A DNA stretch of 64,000 nucleotides. Source: JAEUMG01 sp963805405. Lineage in GTDB: Bacteria; Pseudomonadota; Alphaproteobacteria; Rhizobiales; Aestuariivirgaceae. Made by a program: the position numbers and the translations under genes. The notes under the pieces were generated by a model. That model was given only the letters and a program-made list of their open reading frames with translations, was not told the DNA's origin and did no database searches. Each line of letters opens with the position of its first letter. Position 1 is the first letter of the stretch. Of the stretch, positions 27,167-35,973 are shown piece after piece. The DNA is taken from positions 744,001 through 808,000 of the forward strand of contig CAWDUC010000020.1 in NCBI GenBank assembly GCA_963805405.1. The letters are read 5' to 3'.

Positions 27167-28567
27167 TTACAAAACACCTTCACGCACAAGTTCGTCGGTC
27201 GCCCTGCGGATCGCCTTACCCAGGGTATCGACGATGAAATCGACCTCCGCCATCGTCATGGTGAGCGGCGGCGACAGGATGTCGAGATGGCCGAGGGGGC
27301 GAACAAGCAGGCCATTTGCTTCGCATTCATTCGAGATGCGCTTCGAGATATTGGCCTCGTCGGGAAGCTTCTCGCGGGTCTTCTTGTCCCTCACATATTC
27401 GAGGCACATCATCAATCGACGGCCTCGCACATCGCCGACGATCGGTAAGTCCGCGAGTGTGGCCAGTCGCTTTTCGAGATAGTCGCCGACCTTGGCTGCG
27501 TTTGCGCAAAGATCTTCGCGTTCGATGATTTCGATATTCTTGAGGCCAACCGCACAGGCAACAGGATGGCCTGAATAGGTGTAGCCATGAGTGAACCAGC
27601 CATCCGGATCGGGGGCCGAAATAACCTCGTGAATTTCGTCGGAATAAATGGTCGCCGATAGTGGGATGTAGCCCGAGGTCAGTCCTTTCGCGGAGACAAT
27701 GATATCGGGAACGACGCCGAATTCGTCCTTCGACGCAAAAAAGTGTCCCAACCTGCCGAAGGCGGTCACGATCTCATCTGCGATGAAAAGGATGCCGTTG
27801 TCCGTGCAAAGCTCTCGCATGCGCTCGAGATAGCGTGGCGGTGGAATGGTGACGCCGCCGGACGCTTGCGCCGGCTCGGCAATGAACGCGGCGATGTTCT
27901 CGGCACCCAATTCCTCGATCTTGGCTCGGAATTCTTCGACCAGGAAATCGCTGAAGGCTTCCAGAGACATTCCTTCCGGCCGGCGATAGGGATAAGGCGC
28001 CGAGAGATGGTGGACGAGGTCTGGCACGTATCTGAAATGCGGCGACTGATCGCCGTCGCGACGGCCAACGCTCATGCCGAGATAAGTCGAACCATGATAT
28101 GAGTTTTTCCGCGAGATGATGAAACGCCGGTCGGGTTCGCCGCGGCGCGACTGATAGTAATGCGCAAGCCTGATGGCCGTGTCGACAGCGCAAGAACCTG
28201 AGGTCGCATAGGCGACGTGATTGAGCGAGCCGGGGGCCAGTTGCGCCAGCTTCGCTGCGAGTTCTGCGGCCGGAGCATTGCTGACATCGACGAAAGTGGT
28301 CGTGTAGCAAAGCGTCAGGGCTTGCTCGGCCATGGCTTCGGCAATTTCTTTGCGACCATAGCCGACGTTCACGCACCACATGCCGGCGATGCCGTCAAAA
28401 TAGCGCTTGCCGTTCACATCGGTGACATAGCATCCGTCGGCTTCGGCAAGGACGAGCGAGCCTTCCTTCTTGAAGCTGTCAAAATGGGTATAGGGGTGCA
28501 GAAAGTGGTCATGATCCTTTTGCCAAAGATCTCGAGCGTTGAAGCGATTTGATGTCTTTTGAAGCAT
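27167..28567 (-). CDS. Class III PLP aminotransferase (putrescine/omega-amino acid type)
   Basis: A 466-residue fold-type I aminotransferase. The N-terminal FDGIAGMWCVNVGYGRKE is characteristic of the SpuC/YhxA-like omega-aminotransferases. The PLP-phosphate segment is ATSGSCAVDTAI, the ring-stacking region NSYHGSTYLG, the Asp in FIADEIVTAFGRLG, and the Schiff-base Lys in SAKGLTSGYIPLSA. Likely donors are putrescine, beta-alanine or similar, with pyruvate as acceptor. The gene is well separated from its neighbours and has its own GGGGAAATC ribosome site. Confidence 0.9.
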   Translation of the reverse strand: MLQKTSNRFNARDLWQKDHDHFLHPYTHFDSFKKEGSLVLAEADGCYVTDVNGKRYFDGIAGMWCVNVGYGRKEIAEAMAEQALTLCYTTTFVDVSNAPAAELAAKLAQLAPGSLNHVAYATSGSCAVDTAIRLAHYYQSRRGEPDRRFIISRKNSYHGSTYLGMSVGRRDGDQSPHFRYVPDLVHHLSAPYPYRRPEGMSLEAFSDFLVEEFRAKIEELGAENIAAFIAEPAQASGGVTIPPPRYLERMRELCTDNGILFIADEIVTAFGRLGHFFASKDEFGVVPDIIVSAKGLTSGYIPLSATIYSDEIHEVISAPDPDGWFTHGYTYSGHPVACAVGLKNIEIIEREDLCANAAKVGDYLEKRLATLADLPIVGDVRGRRLMMCLEYVRDKKTREKLPDEANISKRISNECEANGLLVRPLGHLDILSPPLTMTMAEVDFIVDTLGKAIRRATDELVREGVL

Positions 28568-28618
28568 GATTTCCCCGTTATGGGGAAAGCCTAGCCGAAG
28601 GCTGCGCGCAAAGCCAAT

Positions 28619-29203
28619 CTAGCGCACGCCCAGCCCACGCAGGAGGAGTGCCAAGAGGCGATCGAACGCAGGCTTGTTGTCGGGGGCCTGCCACTCGCCC
28701 GCGTAAGCAGGATTGTGGAAGCGCAGGGTGGCATCGAACAATGCATGGGCACTCTCACCGGCATTCTGGGCAGCGAACTCGTCGCTTGCGATGCCGTCCG
28801 CGATCATCTGCGTGAGGTGTTCGGTCAGATGGGCAACGTGATCGGCAACGCTGTCGCCGGCTTCGAGCGCCAGCGCGTGATAGGCCGCAAAGATCGTCGG
28901 ATCCTCACCGACCTTCTTGAGCTTGGTTGATCGCAAGGCTTCGAACCATCGTACCAGGCGGGCGCTTGCGGCGCCCTCCTCTTTCACAATACTTTCAAGG
29001 GGTTGCGAGACACGTGCGAGCCAACGCTCGATGACCGCGTTTCGGAGCGCGGCCTTGCTTGCGAAGTGGCGGTAGACGCTGCCATGGCTAACGCCCAGGG
29101 CACGCGCAACGTCAACGACATTAGCCTTGGCGGGGCCGTAGCGCCGCAGAACGTCTTCCGCGGCGTCGAGGATCTGCTCCGCTGTCAGGGCCTGATCGTT
29201 CAT
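28619..29203 (-). CDS. TetR family transcriptional regulator
   Basis: A 194-residue TetR-type repressor. The N-terminal HTH (VDVARALGVSHGSVYRHFAS) is clear, and the C-terminal ligand domain is variable. Its ATG overlaps the stop of the upstream aldo-keto reductase (ATGA), so both are one transcript. A palindrome over the reductase promoter is a good candidate for its operator, implying autoregulation. The ligand is unknown. Confidence 0.92.
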   Translation of the reverse strand: MNDQALTAEQILDAAEDVLRRYGPAKANVVDVARALGVSHGSVYRHFASKAALRNAVIERWLARVSQPLESIVKEEGAASARLVRWFEALRSTKLKKVGEDPTIFAAYHALALEAGDSVADHVAHLTEHLTQMIADGIASDEFAAQNAGESAHALFDATLRFHNPAYAGEWQAPDNKPAFDRLLALLLRGLGVR

Positions 29204-30198
29204 TTCCTCTCGCTGTCGAGATGTGCCATCTGGGTCGGGTGATAACGCTCGCCTGCCGCTGAATCCTTAGGAACCGCTTGTTCTATTCGTCGCAAGTCAT
29301 CAGCGCTCAAGGAAATGTCGAGGGCACCCAGCGCCTCGCTCAATCGATCACGGCGACGCGCGCCAAAAAGGGGAACGATATCAGCGCCTTGGGCAAGAAC
29401 CCAGGCAATCGCGAGTTGGGCAACGGTCACCCCCTTGGCCTCGGCTATCTGGCGCAGGAGTTCGACGAGGGCCAGATTTTGATCGAGGTTTTCCTGCGAG
29501 AAACGCGGGCTAAAGCCGCGGAAATCGCCCTTCTGCATTGCCTGGTTAGCCGACCAGTGGCCGCTGATCAGGCCACGGGAGAGAACGCCATAGGCGGTGA
29601 TCCCGACCCCGAATTCGCGGCATGTTTTCAGAATATCCGTTTCAATTCCACGACTTATGAGGGAATATTCGATCTGGAGATCAACGATCGGATGCACTTT
29701 GCTGGCGCGGCGGATGGTGTCGCTGCCCATTTCTGAGAGCCCAATATAACGGATGTAACCGGCCTTGATGAGGTCGGCGATGGTGCCCACCACTTCTTCT
29801 ATGGGCACCGCCGGATCGAGGCGCGCGGGGCGATAAATGTCGATATAATCGGTATTTAGCCGCTTCAGGCTGTAGGCCACAAAATTCTTGATCGCCACGG
29901 GGCGTGCATCAAAGCCTGACCAGTTGTTCGCCGGATCGCGCAAGGCGCCGAATTTTACCGAGAGCTGAATCTTGTCGCGCGGCCTGCCCTTCAAGGCTTC
30001 GGCGATGAGCATCTCGTTGTGGCCCATCCCGTAGAAGTCGCCGGTATCCAATAGGCTTATGCCTGCGTCGAGCGCAGCGTGGATTGTCGCGATGCTTTCG
30101 GTACGATCGGCGGGGCCGTAAAAGTCCGACATGCCCATGCAGCCGAGGCCAAGGGCGGATGTTTCAGGGCCTGAACGTCCCAATTTGCGCGTTTTCAT
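29200..30198 (-). CDS. Aldo/keto reductase
   Basis: A 332-residue NADPH-dependent (beta/alpha)8 oxidoreductase. Catalytic Asp and Tyr are in LLDTGDFYG and Lys in LSVKFGAL. The usual active-site His position reads DIYRPARLDP, with Ala where His is expected, as in a known subset of the family. The NADP site lies in GARRRDRLSEALGAL. ATG 30198 has a strong AGGAGGT site that is buried in an inverted repeat. It is translationally coupled to the TetR gene downstream. Confidence 0.9.
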   Translation of the reverse strand: MKTRKLGRSGPETSALGLGCMGMSDFYGPADRTESIATIHAALDAGISLLDTGDFYGMGHNEMLIAEALKGRPRDKIQLSVKFGALRDPANNWSGFDARPVAIKNFVAYSLKRLNTDYIDIYRPARLDPAVPIEEVVGTIADLIKAGYIRYIGLSEMGSDTIRRASKVHPIVDLQIEYSLISRGIETDILKTCREFGVGITAYGVLSRGLISGHWSANQAMQKGDFRGFSPRFSQENLDQNLALVELLRQIAEAKGVTVAQLAIAWVLAQGADIVPLFGARRRDRLSEALGALDISLSADDLRRIEQAVPKDSAAGERYHPTQMAHLDSERK

Positions 30199-30227
30199 GC
30201 TGACCTCCTGCAAATATGGAGGTCAGC
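30199..30227 (-). promoter_or_regulatory. Inverted repeat sequestering the aldo/keto reductase ribosome site
   Basis: Perfect ten-base arms GCTGACCTCC (30199-30208) and GGAGGTCAGC (30218-30227) with a nine-base loop abut the reductase ATG. In the mRNA one arm contains the AGGAGGT ribosome-binding site and the other its complement, so the hairpin would hide the site. It may be an operator half-set or a translational switch. Confidence 0.6.
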
Positions 30228-30239
30228 GTAAGCAACAAC

Positions 30240-30252
30240 TGACAAATGTCAA
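30240..30252 (-). promoter_or_regulatory. Candidate TetR operator overlapping a -35 box
   Basis: TGACA-AA-TGTCA (30240-30251) is a palindrome overlapping a perfect minus-strand -35 hexamer TTGACA (30247-30252). A TACGCT-like -10 lies about 16 bases on. The layout is that of a repressor-blocked promoter for the reductase-TetR pair. Confidence 0.55.
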
Positions 30253-30258
30253 TATCTG

Positions 30259-31554
30259 TTATTTCAATGTCTCCTTTCGCTTTTCGAGAAACCGCTCCAT
30301 TGCGGCTACGAGATTGCTGCAGTCTTCCTCGCTAACCATCAGAGAAAGCGCGATAAATCCACGATCAGCCATATAGATACCCTGCTCCAAGAGATCGAGA
30401 TAAAGAAGCTGCCGCAGTCTTGTATCGCCGTGATCGGCATCCTCGACGCTCTTGATGTCACGGGAGACGGGGTGCAGCGCCATCATCGACCCTAATCCTG
30501 TCGCCTTCATCGGAGCTTGATAGCGCATGAACAAGTCATTGAGATCGTTGCGCAATTTGTCACCGCGTGCGTTTAGGGCAATGCAAGCCTCGGGTGTGAA
30601 GACTTCCGTCATCGCGGCCTGGCCCACAGTCATCGTGAGCGTATTGTTGTTGAAGGTACCGGCGTGGGGCAGCGCATCGGGGCGCGAGGGATCGAACTGG
30701 CTCATGATGTCTCGCCGGCCGCCAAAGGCGCCGAACGACATTCCGCCGCCGATATACTTGCCGAGAGTCTTGAGATCCGGTTCGAGGCCGAGGATCGCAG
30801 ACAGACCGTTGGGGCCCAGGCGCGAGGTCATAACCTCATCAAATATCAGGACAATTCCGCGCTTCTTGGTTTCGGCACGAAGCTCTGAAAGAAACTCCCG
30901 GTCGGCTGGGATGCAGCCGGCTCCGCCCTGCATCGGCTCGATGATCGCCGCTGCCAAATCAGCTTCCTTGTCAAGGACTTGGCGCGTGCCTTCCCAATCA
31001 TTGAAGGGGGCCAGGACGACATCATACGGGGCATTCACCGGACTGGCGCCATGCGTGAAATACAGCGTTCCGCCGTGGTAGCCTCCGTGGAAGGCCATGA
31101 TTTTCTTACGTTTTGTGAAACAACGCGCGGCCGCAAGGGCCATCATGTTGGCCTCGGTGCCAGAGTTGCAGAAGCGCACGAGATCGAGATTGAAGCGCTT
31201 GGAAACGGTTTCCGCGAAGGCGACTTCGCGATGATGATGGGCACCGATATTGAGGCCGGTTTCGAGGGCCTCCGACATCGCCTTTTTTATGCGCGGATGC
31301 GAATGGCCATAGATTCCGGCTGAATATTCACCAAGGAAATCAATGTATTGATGGCCGTCAACATCGGTCAGCCGGGCGCCTTCGGCGGTGTCGACACGCA
31401 CCGGAAATGGCGGATGATAGAGCACGGTGCGGGTGTTTCCGCCGGGCATCACTTCCTTTGCACGTGCATGTAACTGCTGGGTTTTTGGCCGCTTGGCGAT
31501 GTAACGATCGACGGCTTCGGACAAGGCGGCGTCGCGCTTGGAATGGATGTTCAT
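30259..31554 (-). CDS. Class III aminotransferase, glutamate-1-semialdehyde aminomutase-like
   Basis: A 431-residue PLP enzyme of the HemL-like subgroup: VMPGGNTRTVLYHPPFP, DFLGEYSAGIYGHSHP, FCNSGTEANMMAL, FHGGYHGGTLYF, FDEVMTSRLG and the Schiff-base Lys in TLGKYIGGGMSFGAFGG. True HemL acts in haem synthesis, but this protein diverges at the N-terminus (HARAKEVMPGG) and resembles paralogues annotated as general aspartate or GSA-like aminotransferases. I therefore do not assign hemL. ATG 31554 fits family length. Confidence 0.85.
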   Translation of the reverse strand: MNIHSKRDAALSEAVDRYIAKRPKTQQLHARAKEVMPGGNTRTVLYHPPFPVRVDTAEGARLTDVDGHQYIDFLGEYSAGIYGHSHPRIKKAMSEALETGLNIGAHHHREVAFAETVSKRFNLDLVRFCNSGTEANMMALAAARCFTKRKKIMAFHGGYHGGTLYFTHGASPVNAPYDVVLAPFNDWEGTRQVLDKEADLAAAIIEPMQGGAGCIPADREFLSELRAETKKRGIVLIFDEVMTSRLGPNGLSAILGLEPDLKTLGKYIGGGMSFGAFGGRRDIMSQFDPSRPDALPHAGTFNNNTLTMTVGQAAMTEVFTPEACIALNARGDKLRNDLNDLFMRYQAPMKATGLGSMMALHPVSRDIKSVEDADHGDTRLRQLLYLDLLEQGIYMADRGFIALSLMVSEEDCSNLVAAMERFLEKRKETLK

Positions 31555-31721
31555 CGGGGCTTTCCTGGTGTGGTCACCGCAAGCTACAGCGCAATCAGGC
31601 GTCTGCCAACGCGCCAAAAGGCATCAAAAAACCTGCTCCTGGAGGCCAGAATCGGACTTCTTACGAACATGGAATTGCGATTTTCGGCGCACCTGATTTT
31701 ATTGAACGGCCATTCATTTCG

Positions 31722-31737
31722 TCGTTCTGCAGAACGA
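31722..31737. promoter_or_regulatory. 16-base perfect palindrome upstream of GSA-like aminotransferase
   Basis: TCGTTCTGCAGAACGA is perfectly self-complementary. It lies about 170 bases upstream of the aminotransferase start and ten bases from the stop of the secreted hydrolase. It could be a repressor operator; one such palindrome per window could also occur by chance. The rest of 31555-31747 shows nothing else. Confidence 0.35.
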
Positions 31738-31747
31738 AAGAACGTTG

Positions 31748-33091
31748 CTACTTCTGATTGCTGACCGCCGTCGATCCCGGTTTAGGGCTGGTAGTATTCA
31801 TCACCACGCAACGATGCTGCTTGCTGGATTCCTTAAACGGGTTCCAGCGCAGTTGTTCATCACAGCCGAAGAGCGCCGCTTGCTCCGCGGCGTATTGCGT
31901 GTCGTGATCTCCCGAGTATGACCAGACCCTATCGCTCGCCGCTGCGAATGCCTTTTGGTCGGGTGTCTTGTAATAGTCGACGGGGATGGGCGGCAAGTCT
32001 TTGGGCGTCTCAGTACTGTCGGCAATCGTGACTGGCTTTATCTTTAGAAACTTGCCGACCGCCTGGGCGACCTTGGGCCACCAAACGGCTGCGTAATGAC
32101 CCATTCCCTCGACCGAAACGACCGTCATCGGACCAGCGCCCGTCACTCCCTTGCAATGTCGCGAGAGTGATTTTGCAGTCTCGGCCGCCAACACAAACGG
32201 ATCCTTAGTTCCCACGATCAACAATGTCGGCACCTTGGCTGTCGTGCGCGAGATCCGCGAATCCCATAGCCCACAGCTGGCGCCTGTCACGATAATTCCG
32301 CCGACGCTCTCATTCAGAAGTTGGGCGACGAGCCCTCCCTCCGAATGGCCGTGTATGTAGATTGGCTGCTTTGGAAATATCCGGCGGACCAATTCTATGG
32401 TTCGTCGCGTCTGGGCAATCCGAAATTTCAGATTACGGGACCGCCGATAGTCCTCTTCGATCGTGGGCCACTTATCTTTCGTGCTGCAAAAGGAAGGGTC
32501 TCGGGAATCGGCAAAACTATCCGGGCTGATGACCCGATATCCTCCGGCGGAATAGAAACTCTCCCAGGAGTATTGCCAACCACCTTCGAGAAGGCCGCTG
32601 CAGCCGTGAAGAAAAATGATCGTACCTACAGCTTCACCGTCCGGATGTACTTTCCGTCCCCCCTGGTAGGTGGGATCAGGTTCAGTAAGCTTAAGGTCGA
32701 ATGACACACCTTGCGGTTTGCCACGCCCCGTGAGCTTGCCATCGACATCATACAGGACGCATTTACGCTGAGCCTGCGATAAGCCGGTCGCATTTAGCGA
32801 TTTGCGACAGAATTCCAGCGCCGTCTTCTCCGCTTGCTTGGCGGAGGGATAGTTCCAGCCATAGCCGTATCGGCCCAAGGGACCCACTGCGAGCGCTTTA
32901 TGACGTTTGAGTTTGCGGTATTTCGTCTGGGCGAATAGCTCGGCTTCGATCGAAATATGGATATCATCGTCAGGTGCAGCCTTCGCCGAGCGGGAGGCAG
33001 ACGCTATCGCAGCCATGATGATCGCGAGATTGATTCCAGCGATTGGCGCCAGCAGGCGACTGAATTTCATAACGGAGGTATTCGCCGTCAT
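31748..33091 (-). CDS. Secreted alpha/beta hydrolase with flanking Cys-containing domains
   Basis: A protein of up to 447 residues with a signal peptide (start 33091 or 33070; both precede a hydrophobic stretch ending near SAKAA). The centre is a dienelactone-hydrolase-like fold: IIFLHGCSG, nucleophile elbow GHSEGG, Asp in IVGTKDPFV, His in EGMGHYAAVW. It is bracketed by similar Trp/Cys-bearing segments, YGYGWNYPSAKQAEKTALEF plus Cys and, at the C-terminus, DTQYAAEQAALFGCDEQLRW, which resemble each other and the DUF4189-like fold. No close named relative was recognised. It is divergent from pta. Confidence 0.75.
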   Translation of the reverse strand: MTANTSVMKFSRLLAPIAGINLAIIMAAIASASRSAKAAPDDDIHISIEAELFAQTKYRKLKRHKALAVGPLGRYGYGWNYPSAKQAEKTALEFCRKSLNATGLSQAQRKCVLYDVDGKLTGRGKPQGVSFDLKLTEPDPTYQGGRKVHPDGEAVGTIIFLHGCSGLLEGGWQYSWESFYSAGGYRVISPDSFADSRDPSFCSTKDKWPTIEEDYRRSRNLKFRIAQTRRTIELVRRIFPKQPIYIHGHSEGGLVAQLLNESVGGIIVTGASCGLWDSRISRTTAKVPTLLIVGTKDPFVLAAETAKSLSRHCKGVTGAGPMTVVSVEGMGHYAAVWWPKVAQAVGKFLKIKPVTIADSTETPKDLPPIPVDYYKTPDQKAFAAASDRVWSYSGDHDTQYAAEQAALFGCDEQLRWNPFKESSKQHRCVVMNTTSPKPGSTAVSNQK

Positions 33092-33276
33092 TTCGCCAGG
33101 ACAGCGCAAAGGCGGCGTTACGTCAAGATGAGGAATCAGCGAGCCGTCTGATAGTTGCCAGTGCTGGCACGGTGGTTGGCTAAGGCCAAATTCGAGGGCG
33201 AGGCTGCAACGGGCGAGGCTTGCGCCTTTCGGCTGGGTGCGGCACAGGCTGGACTCAGAGATCGCGAGGGCCAGAC

Positions 33277-34233
33277 TTGGCGCAGGAAACCGTAACCACC
33301 ACAACGCTCTCGAAATACGACCGATTGATCGCGGCGACGCGGCAGCACAAGCCTGTGCCGACGATCGTCGCGCATCCCTGCGACGAGACTTCGTTGCGCG
33401 GTGCCTTGGAGGCGGCCGAAGCAGGGCTCATCCAGCCAATGCTTGTCGGCCCCGAGGCCAAAATCCGTGCGACCGCCGCCAATTGCGGAATTGATATCAG
33501 CGCGCTTCCGATCGTCGATGCGCCGCACAGCCATGCTGCCGCGGCGCGCGCCGTGGAACTCATCCGCGAGGGCAAGGGCGAGCTTCTCATGAAGGGGAGC
33601 CTCCATACCGACGAACTCATGCATGAGGTGACCTCGTCGACGACGGGCCTGCGCACGGCTCGGCGCATCAGCCATGTCTTCGTCATGGATGTGCCGGGCC
33701 ACGCCGACACTTTGTTCATCACCGATGCGGCGATCAACATCGTCCCCGATCTCGATGCCAAGCGCGACATCGTCCAGAACGCCATCGACCTGTGGCTGGC
33801 GATCGGGCTCGGGGTGCCGCGCGTCGCGATCCTCTCGGCAGTGGAAACCGTGACGACAAAGATTCCATCGACAATCGATGCCGCCGCCCTGTGCAAGATG
33901 GCGGATCGCGGGCAGATCACCGGAGGCCTGCTGGAAGGACCGCTTGCCTTCGACAACGCGATCGACCCGGAAGCGGCCCGCATCAAGGGCATCAACTCAC
34001 CGGTCGCGGGACATGCACAGATCCTCGTGGTGCCCGACATGGAAGCCGGCAACATGCTGGCGAAGAACCTGACCTTCCTCGCGCATGCCGACGCGGCCGG
34101 CGTCGTTCTCGGCGCGCGGGTTCCGATCGTGCTCACGTCGCGCGCCGATTCGGTGCGCTCGCGCATGGCCTCCTGCGCCATCGCTTCGCTCTATGCCGCA
34201 CTGCGCCGGAAGACGGCGCCGGTCATTGCCTGA
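33277..34233 (+). CDS. pta: Phosphate acetyltransferase (short Pta/Ptb form)
   Basis: A 318-residue acyltransferase of the Pta/Ptb family without the N-terminal extension of E. coli Pta. Key segments are AEAGLIQPMLVGPEAKI, LMKGSLHTDELMHEV, VFVMDVPGHADTLFITD, GLLEGPLAFDNAIDPEAA and VLTSRADSVRSRMASCAIA. It interconverts acetyl-CoA and acetyl phosphate. I place the start at TTG 33277 behind a GAGGG site; a further upstream TTG exists at 33220. ackA follows four bases after the stop. Confidence 0.92.
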   Translation: MAQETVTTTTLSKYDRLIAATRQHKPVPTIVAHPCDETSLRGALEAAEAGLIQPMLVGPEAKIRATAANCGIDISALPIVDAPHSHAAAARAVELIREGKGELLMKGSLHTDELMHEVTSSTTGLRTARRISHVFVMDVPGHADTLFITDAAINIVPDLDAKRDIVQNAIDLWLAIGLGVPRVAILSAVETVTTKIPSTIDAAALCKMADRGQITGGLLEGPLAFDNAIDPEAARIKGINSPVAGHAQILVVPDMEAGNMLAKNLTFLAHADAAGVVLGARVPIVLTSRADSVRSRMASCAIASLYAALRRKTAPVIA

Positions 34234-34237
34234 ACGC

Positions 34238-35407
34238 ATGGACGCGATCCTCGTCATCAATGCCGGCTCGTCGAGCCTCAAGTTCCAGATATTCGGGACC
34301 GGGAATGGCGGGCTCGCGCGGCTGGTACACGGACAGCTCGACGGCATCGGCACAAGGCCACGGCTCAAGGCGCAGGTGGAAGGCGGCGAGACGATCGACG
34401 AGAGCTTCGCGCCGTCGGCGATCGCGGACCTTCCCGCCGCGATCAAGACCATGCGCGGCTGGCTTGCGACGCTTTCCGGCTTCACGCTGCGCGCGATCGG
34501 CCATCGTGTCGTGCATGGCGGTCCGGATTTCTCCAAGCCGGTGGTGATCGATGGCGGGATCCTCGAGCGACTCTCGGGCTATGAAGTACTGGCGCCGTTG
34601 CACCAGCCGAACAACCTGGCGCCGATCCGGCTCATCATGGAGGAAGATCCCGACCTGCCGCAGGTCGCCTGTTTCGACACGGCCTTCCATCGCAATCATC
34701 CGCGGCAGGCCGATGTCTATGCGCTGCCGCTGAAATTCTATGACGAGGGCGTGCGGCGCTACGGGTTTCACGGGCTTTCCTATGAGTATGTTTCGCAAAA
34801 ACTCGCAGAGGTCGCGCCAGCAGTGGCGAAGGGCCGGGTGATCATCGCGCATCTGGGCAGCGGCGCATCGATGTGCGCGGTGAAGAACGGCGCGAGCATC
34901 GCCAGCACGATGGGCTTTACGGCGCTTGACGGGCTGGTGATGGGAACGCGGCCAGGGCAGATCGATCCAGGCGTCGTGCTCTATCTCGTGGGGCAAAAGG
35001 GCATGAGCGCGGCTGCGGTCAGCGACCTGCTATACCGAGAGAGCGGGCTCAAGGGCTTGTCGGGCATCGGCAACGACATGCGCGATCTTTTGGCGAGCCC
35101 GGATGAGAAGGCACGCTTTGCGGTCGCGCATTTCGCATATTGCGCCAGCCTCGAAGCGGGCAAGCTCGCCGCAGCCCTGGGCGGAATCGATGGCTTCGTG
35201 TTCACGGCCGGGATCGGCGAGAATTCGGCGGCGATCCGCGCGATGATTTCAGAACGGCTGGCCTGGATGGGGCTCGCATTCGACGCTGATGCCAATGAAG
35301 CGGGTGCGAGCGAAATCTCGAAGAAGGACTCGCGCGTGAAGGCCTATGTCATTCCGACGAATGAGGAACTGATGATCGCCCGGCATACGCTGGAGCTGGT
35401 GGGGTAG
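34238..35407 (+). CDS. ackA: Acetate kinase
   Basis: A 389-residue ASKHA-fold kinase interconverting acetyl phosphate plus ADP and acetate plus ATP. Both acetate/propionate kinase signatures are present, VINAGSSSLKFQ at the N-terminus and MGFTALDGLVMGTRPGQIDP in the middle, together with HLGSGASMCA and the FTAGIGENSAAIR adenosine site. The ATG at 34238 is five bases from the pta stop. Together they form the Pta-AckA overflow/acetate-assimilation pathway. Downstream is a repeat array. Confidence 0.96.
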   Translation: MDAILVINAGSSSLKFQIFGTGNGGLARLVHGQLDGIGTRPRLKAQVEGGETIDESFAPSAIADLPAAIKTMRGWLATLSGFTLRAIGHRVVHGGPDFSKPVVIDGGILERLSGYEVLAPLHQPNNLAPIRLIMEEDPDLPQVACFDTAFHRNHPRQADVYALPLKFYDEGVRRYGFHGLSYEYVSQKLAEVAPAVAKGRVIIAHLGSGASMCAVKNGASIASTMGFTALDGLVMGTRPGQIDPGVVLYLVGQKGMSAAAVSDLLYRESGLKGLSGIGNDMRDLLASPDEKARFAVAHFAYCASLEAGKLAAALGGIDGFVFTAGIGENSAAIRAMISERLAWMGLAFDADANEAGASEISKKDSRVKAYVIPTNEELMIARHTLELVG

Positions 35408-35410
35408 GGT

Positions 35411-35973
35411 TCACCACCGCAGCGCAAGCTCAATCCATGGTAGGCCGTGTCACGATGGATGCCAGCTTTCGCTGGCATGACGAGTGAGAGCACTCACGAC
35501 AAAAAAACGTTCCGTCATCCCGGCGGAAGTTGGACAGCACACCGTATCGCGATGGCTGCCAGCTTCCGCTGGCATGACGAGTGAGAGCACTCACGACACA
35601 ACACGCTCTGTCACCCCAGCGGAAGTTGGACGGCACACCATATCGCGATGGATGCCAGCTTTCGCTGGCAGGACGAGTGAGAGCACTCACGACAAAAAAA
35701 CGTTCCGTCATCCCAGCGGAAGTTGGACAGCACACCGTATCGCGATGGATGCCAGCTTTCGCTGGCAGGACGAGTGAGAGCACTCACGACAAAAAAACGT
35801 TCCGTCATCCCAGCGGAAGTTGGACAGCACACCGTATCGCGATGGCTGCCAGCTTTCGCTGGCAGGACGAGCGAGAGCACTCACGACAAAAAAATGTTCC
35901 GTCACCCCAGCGCAAGCTGGGGTCAATGGCACGCCGTACCGCAATGGTTGCCAGCTTTCGCTGGCATGACGTC
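35411..35973 (+). repeat. Tandem array of a ~97-base palindromic repeat
   Basis: Five full and one partial copy with start-to-start spacing of 97, 96, 97, 97 and 102 bases (copies begin near 35448, 35545, 35641, 35738, 35835, 35937). Each holds a hairpin GCCAGC-TTTC-GCTGGC-like core, then GAGTG-AGAG-CACTC, an A-rich spacer and a GTCATCCCAGCGGAAGTTGG segment. The last has a perfect CCCAGC-GCAA-GCTGGG hairpin. On the minus strand the first hairpin would have a GAAA tetraloop. Open frames through the array are periodic artefacts of the non-multiple-of-three repeat. The array ends exactly at the stop codon of the GIY-YIG gene. Confidence 0.9.

Noticed and set aside
30259..31554. hemL for the aminotransferase
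   Set aside because: It is HemL-like but diverges at the N-terminus and lies in no haem gene context, so a symbol is not justified.
35430..35973. Repeat array as a CRISPR array
   Set aside because: The whole ~97-base unit repeats with almost no variable spacer, and no cas genes are nearby. It is a tandem palindromic repeat.
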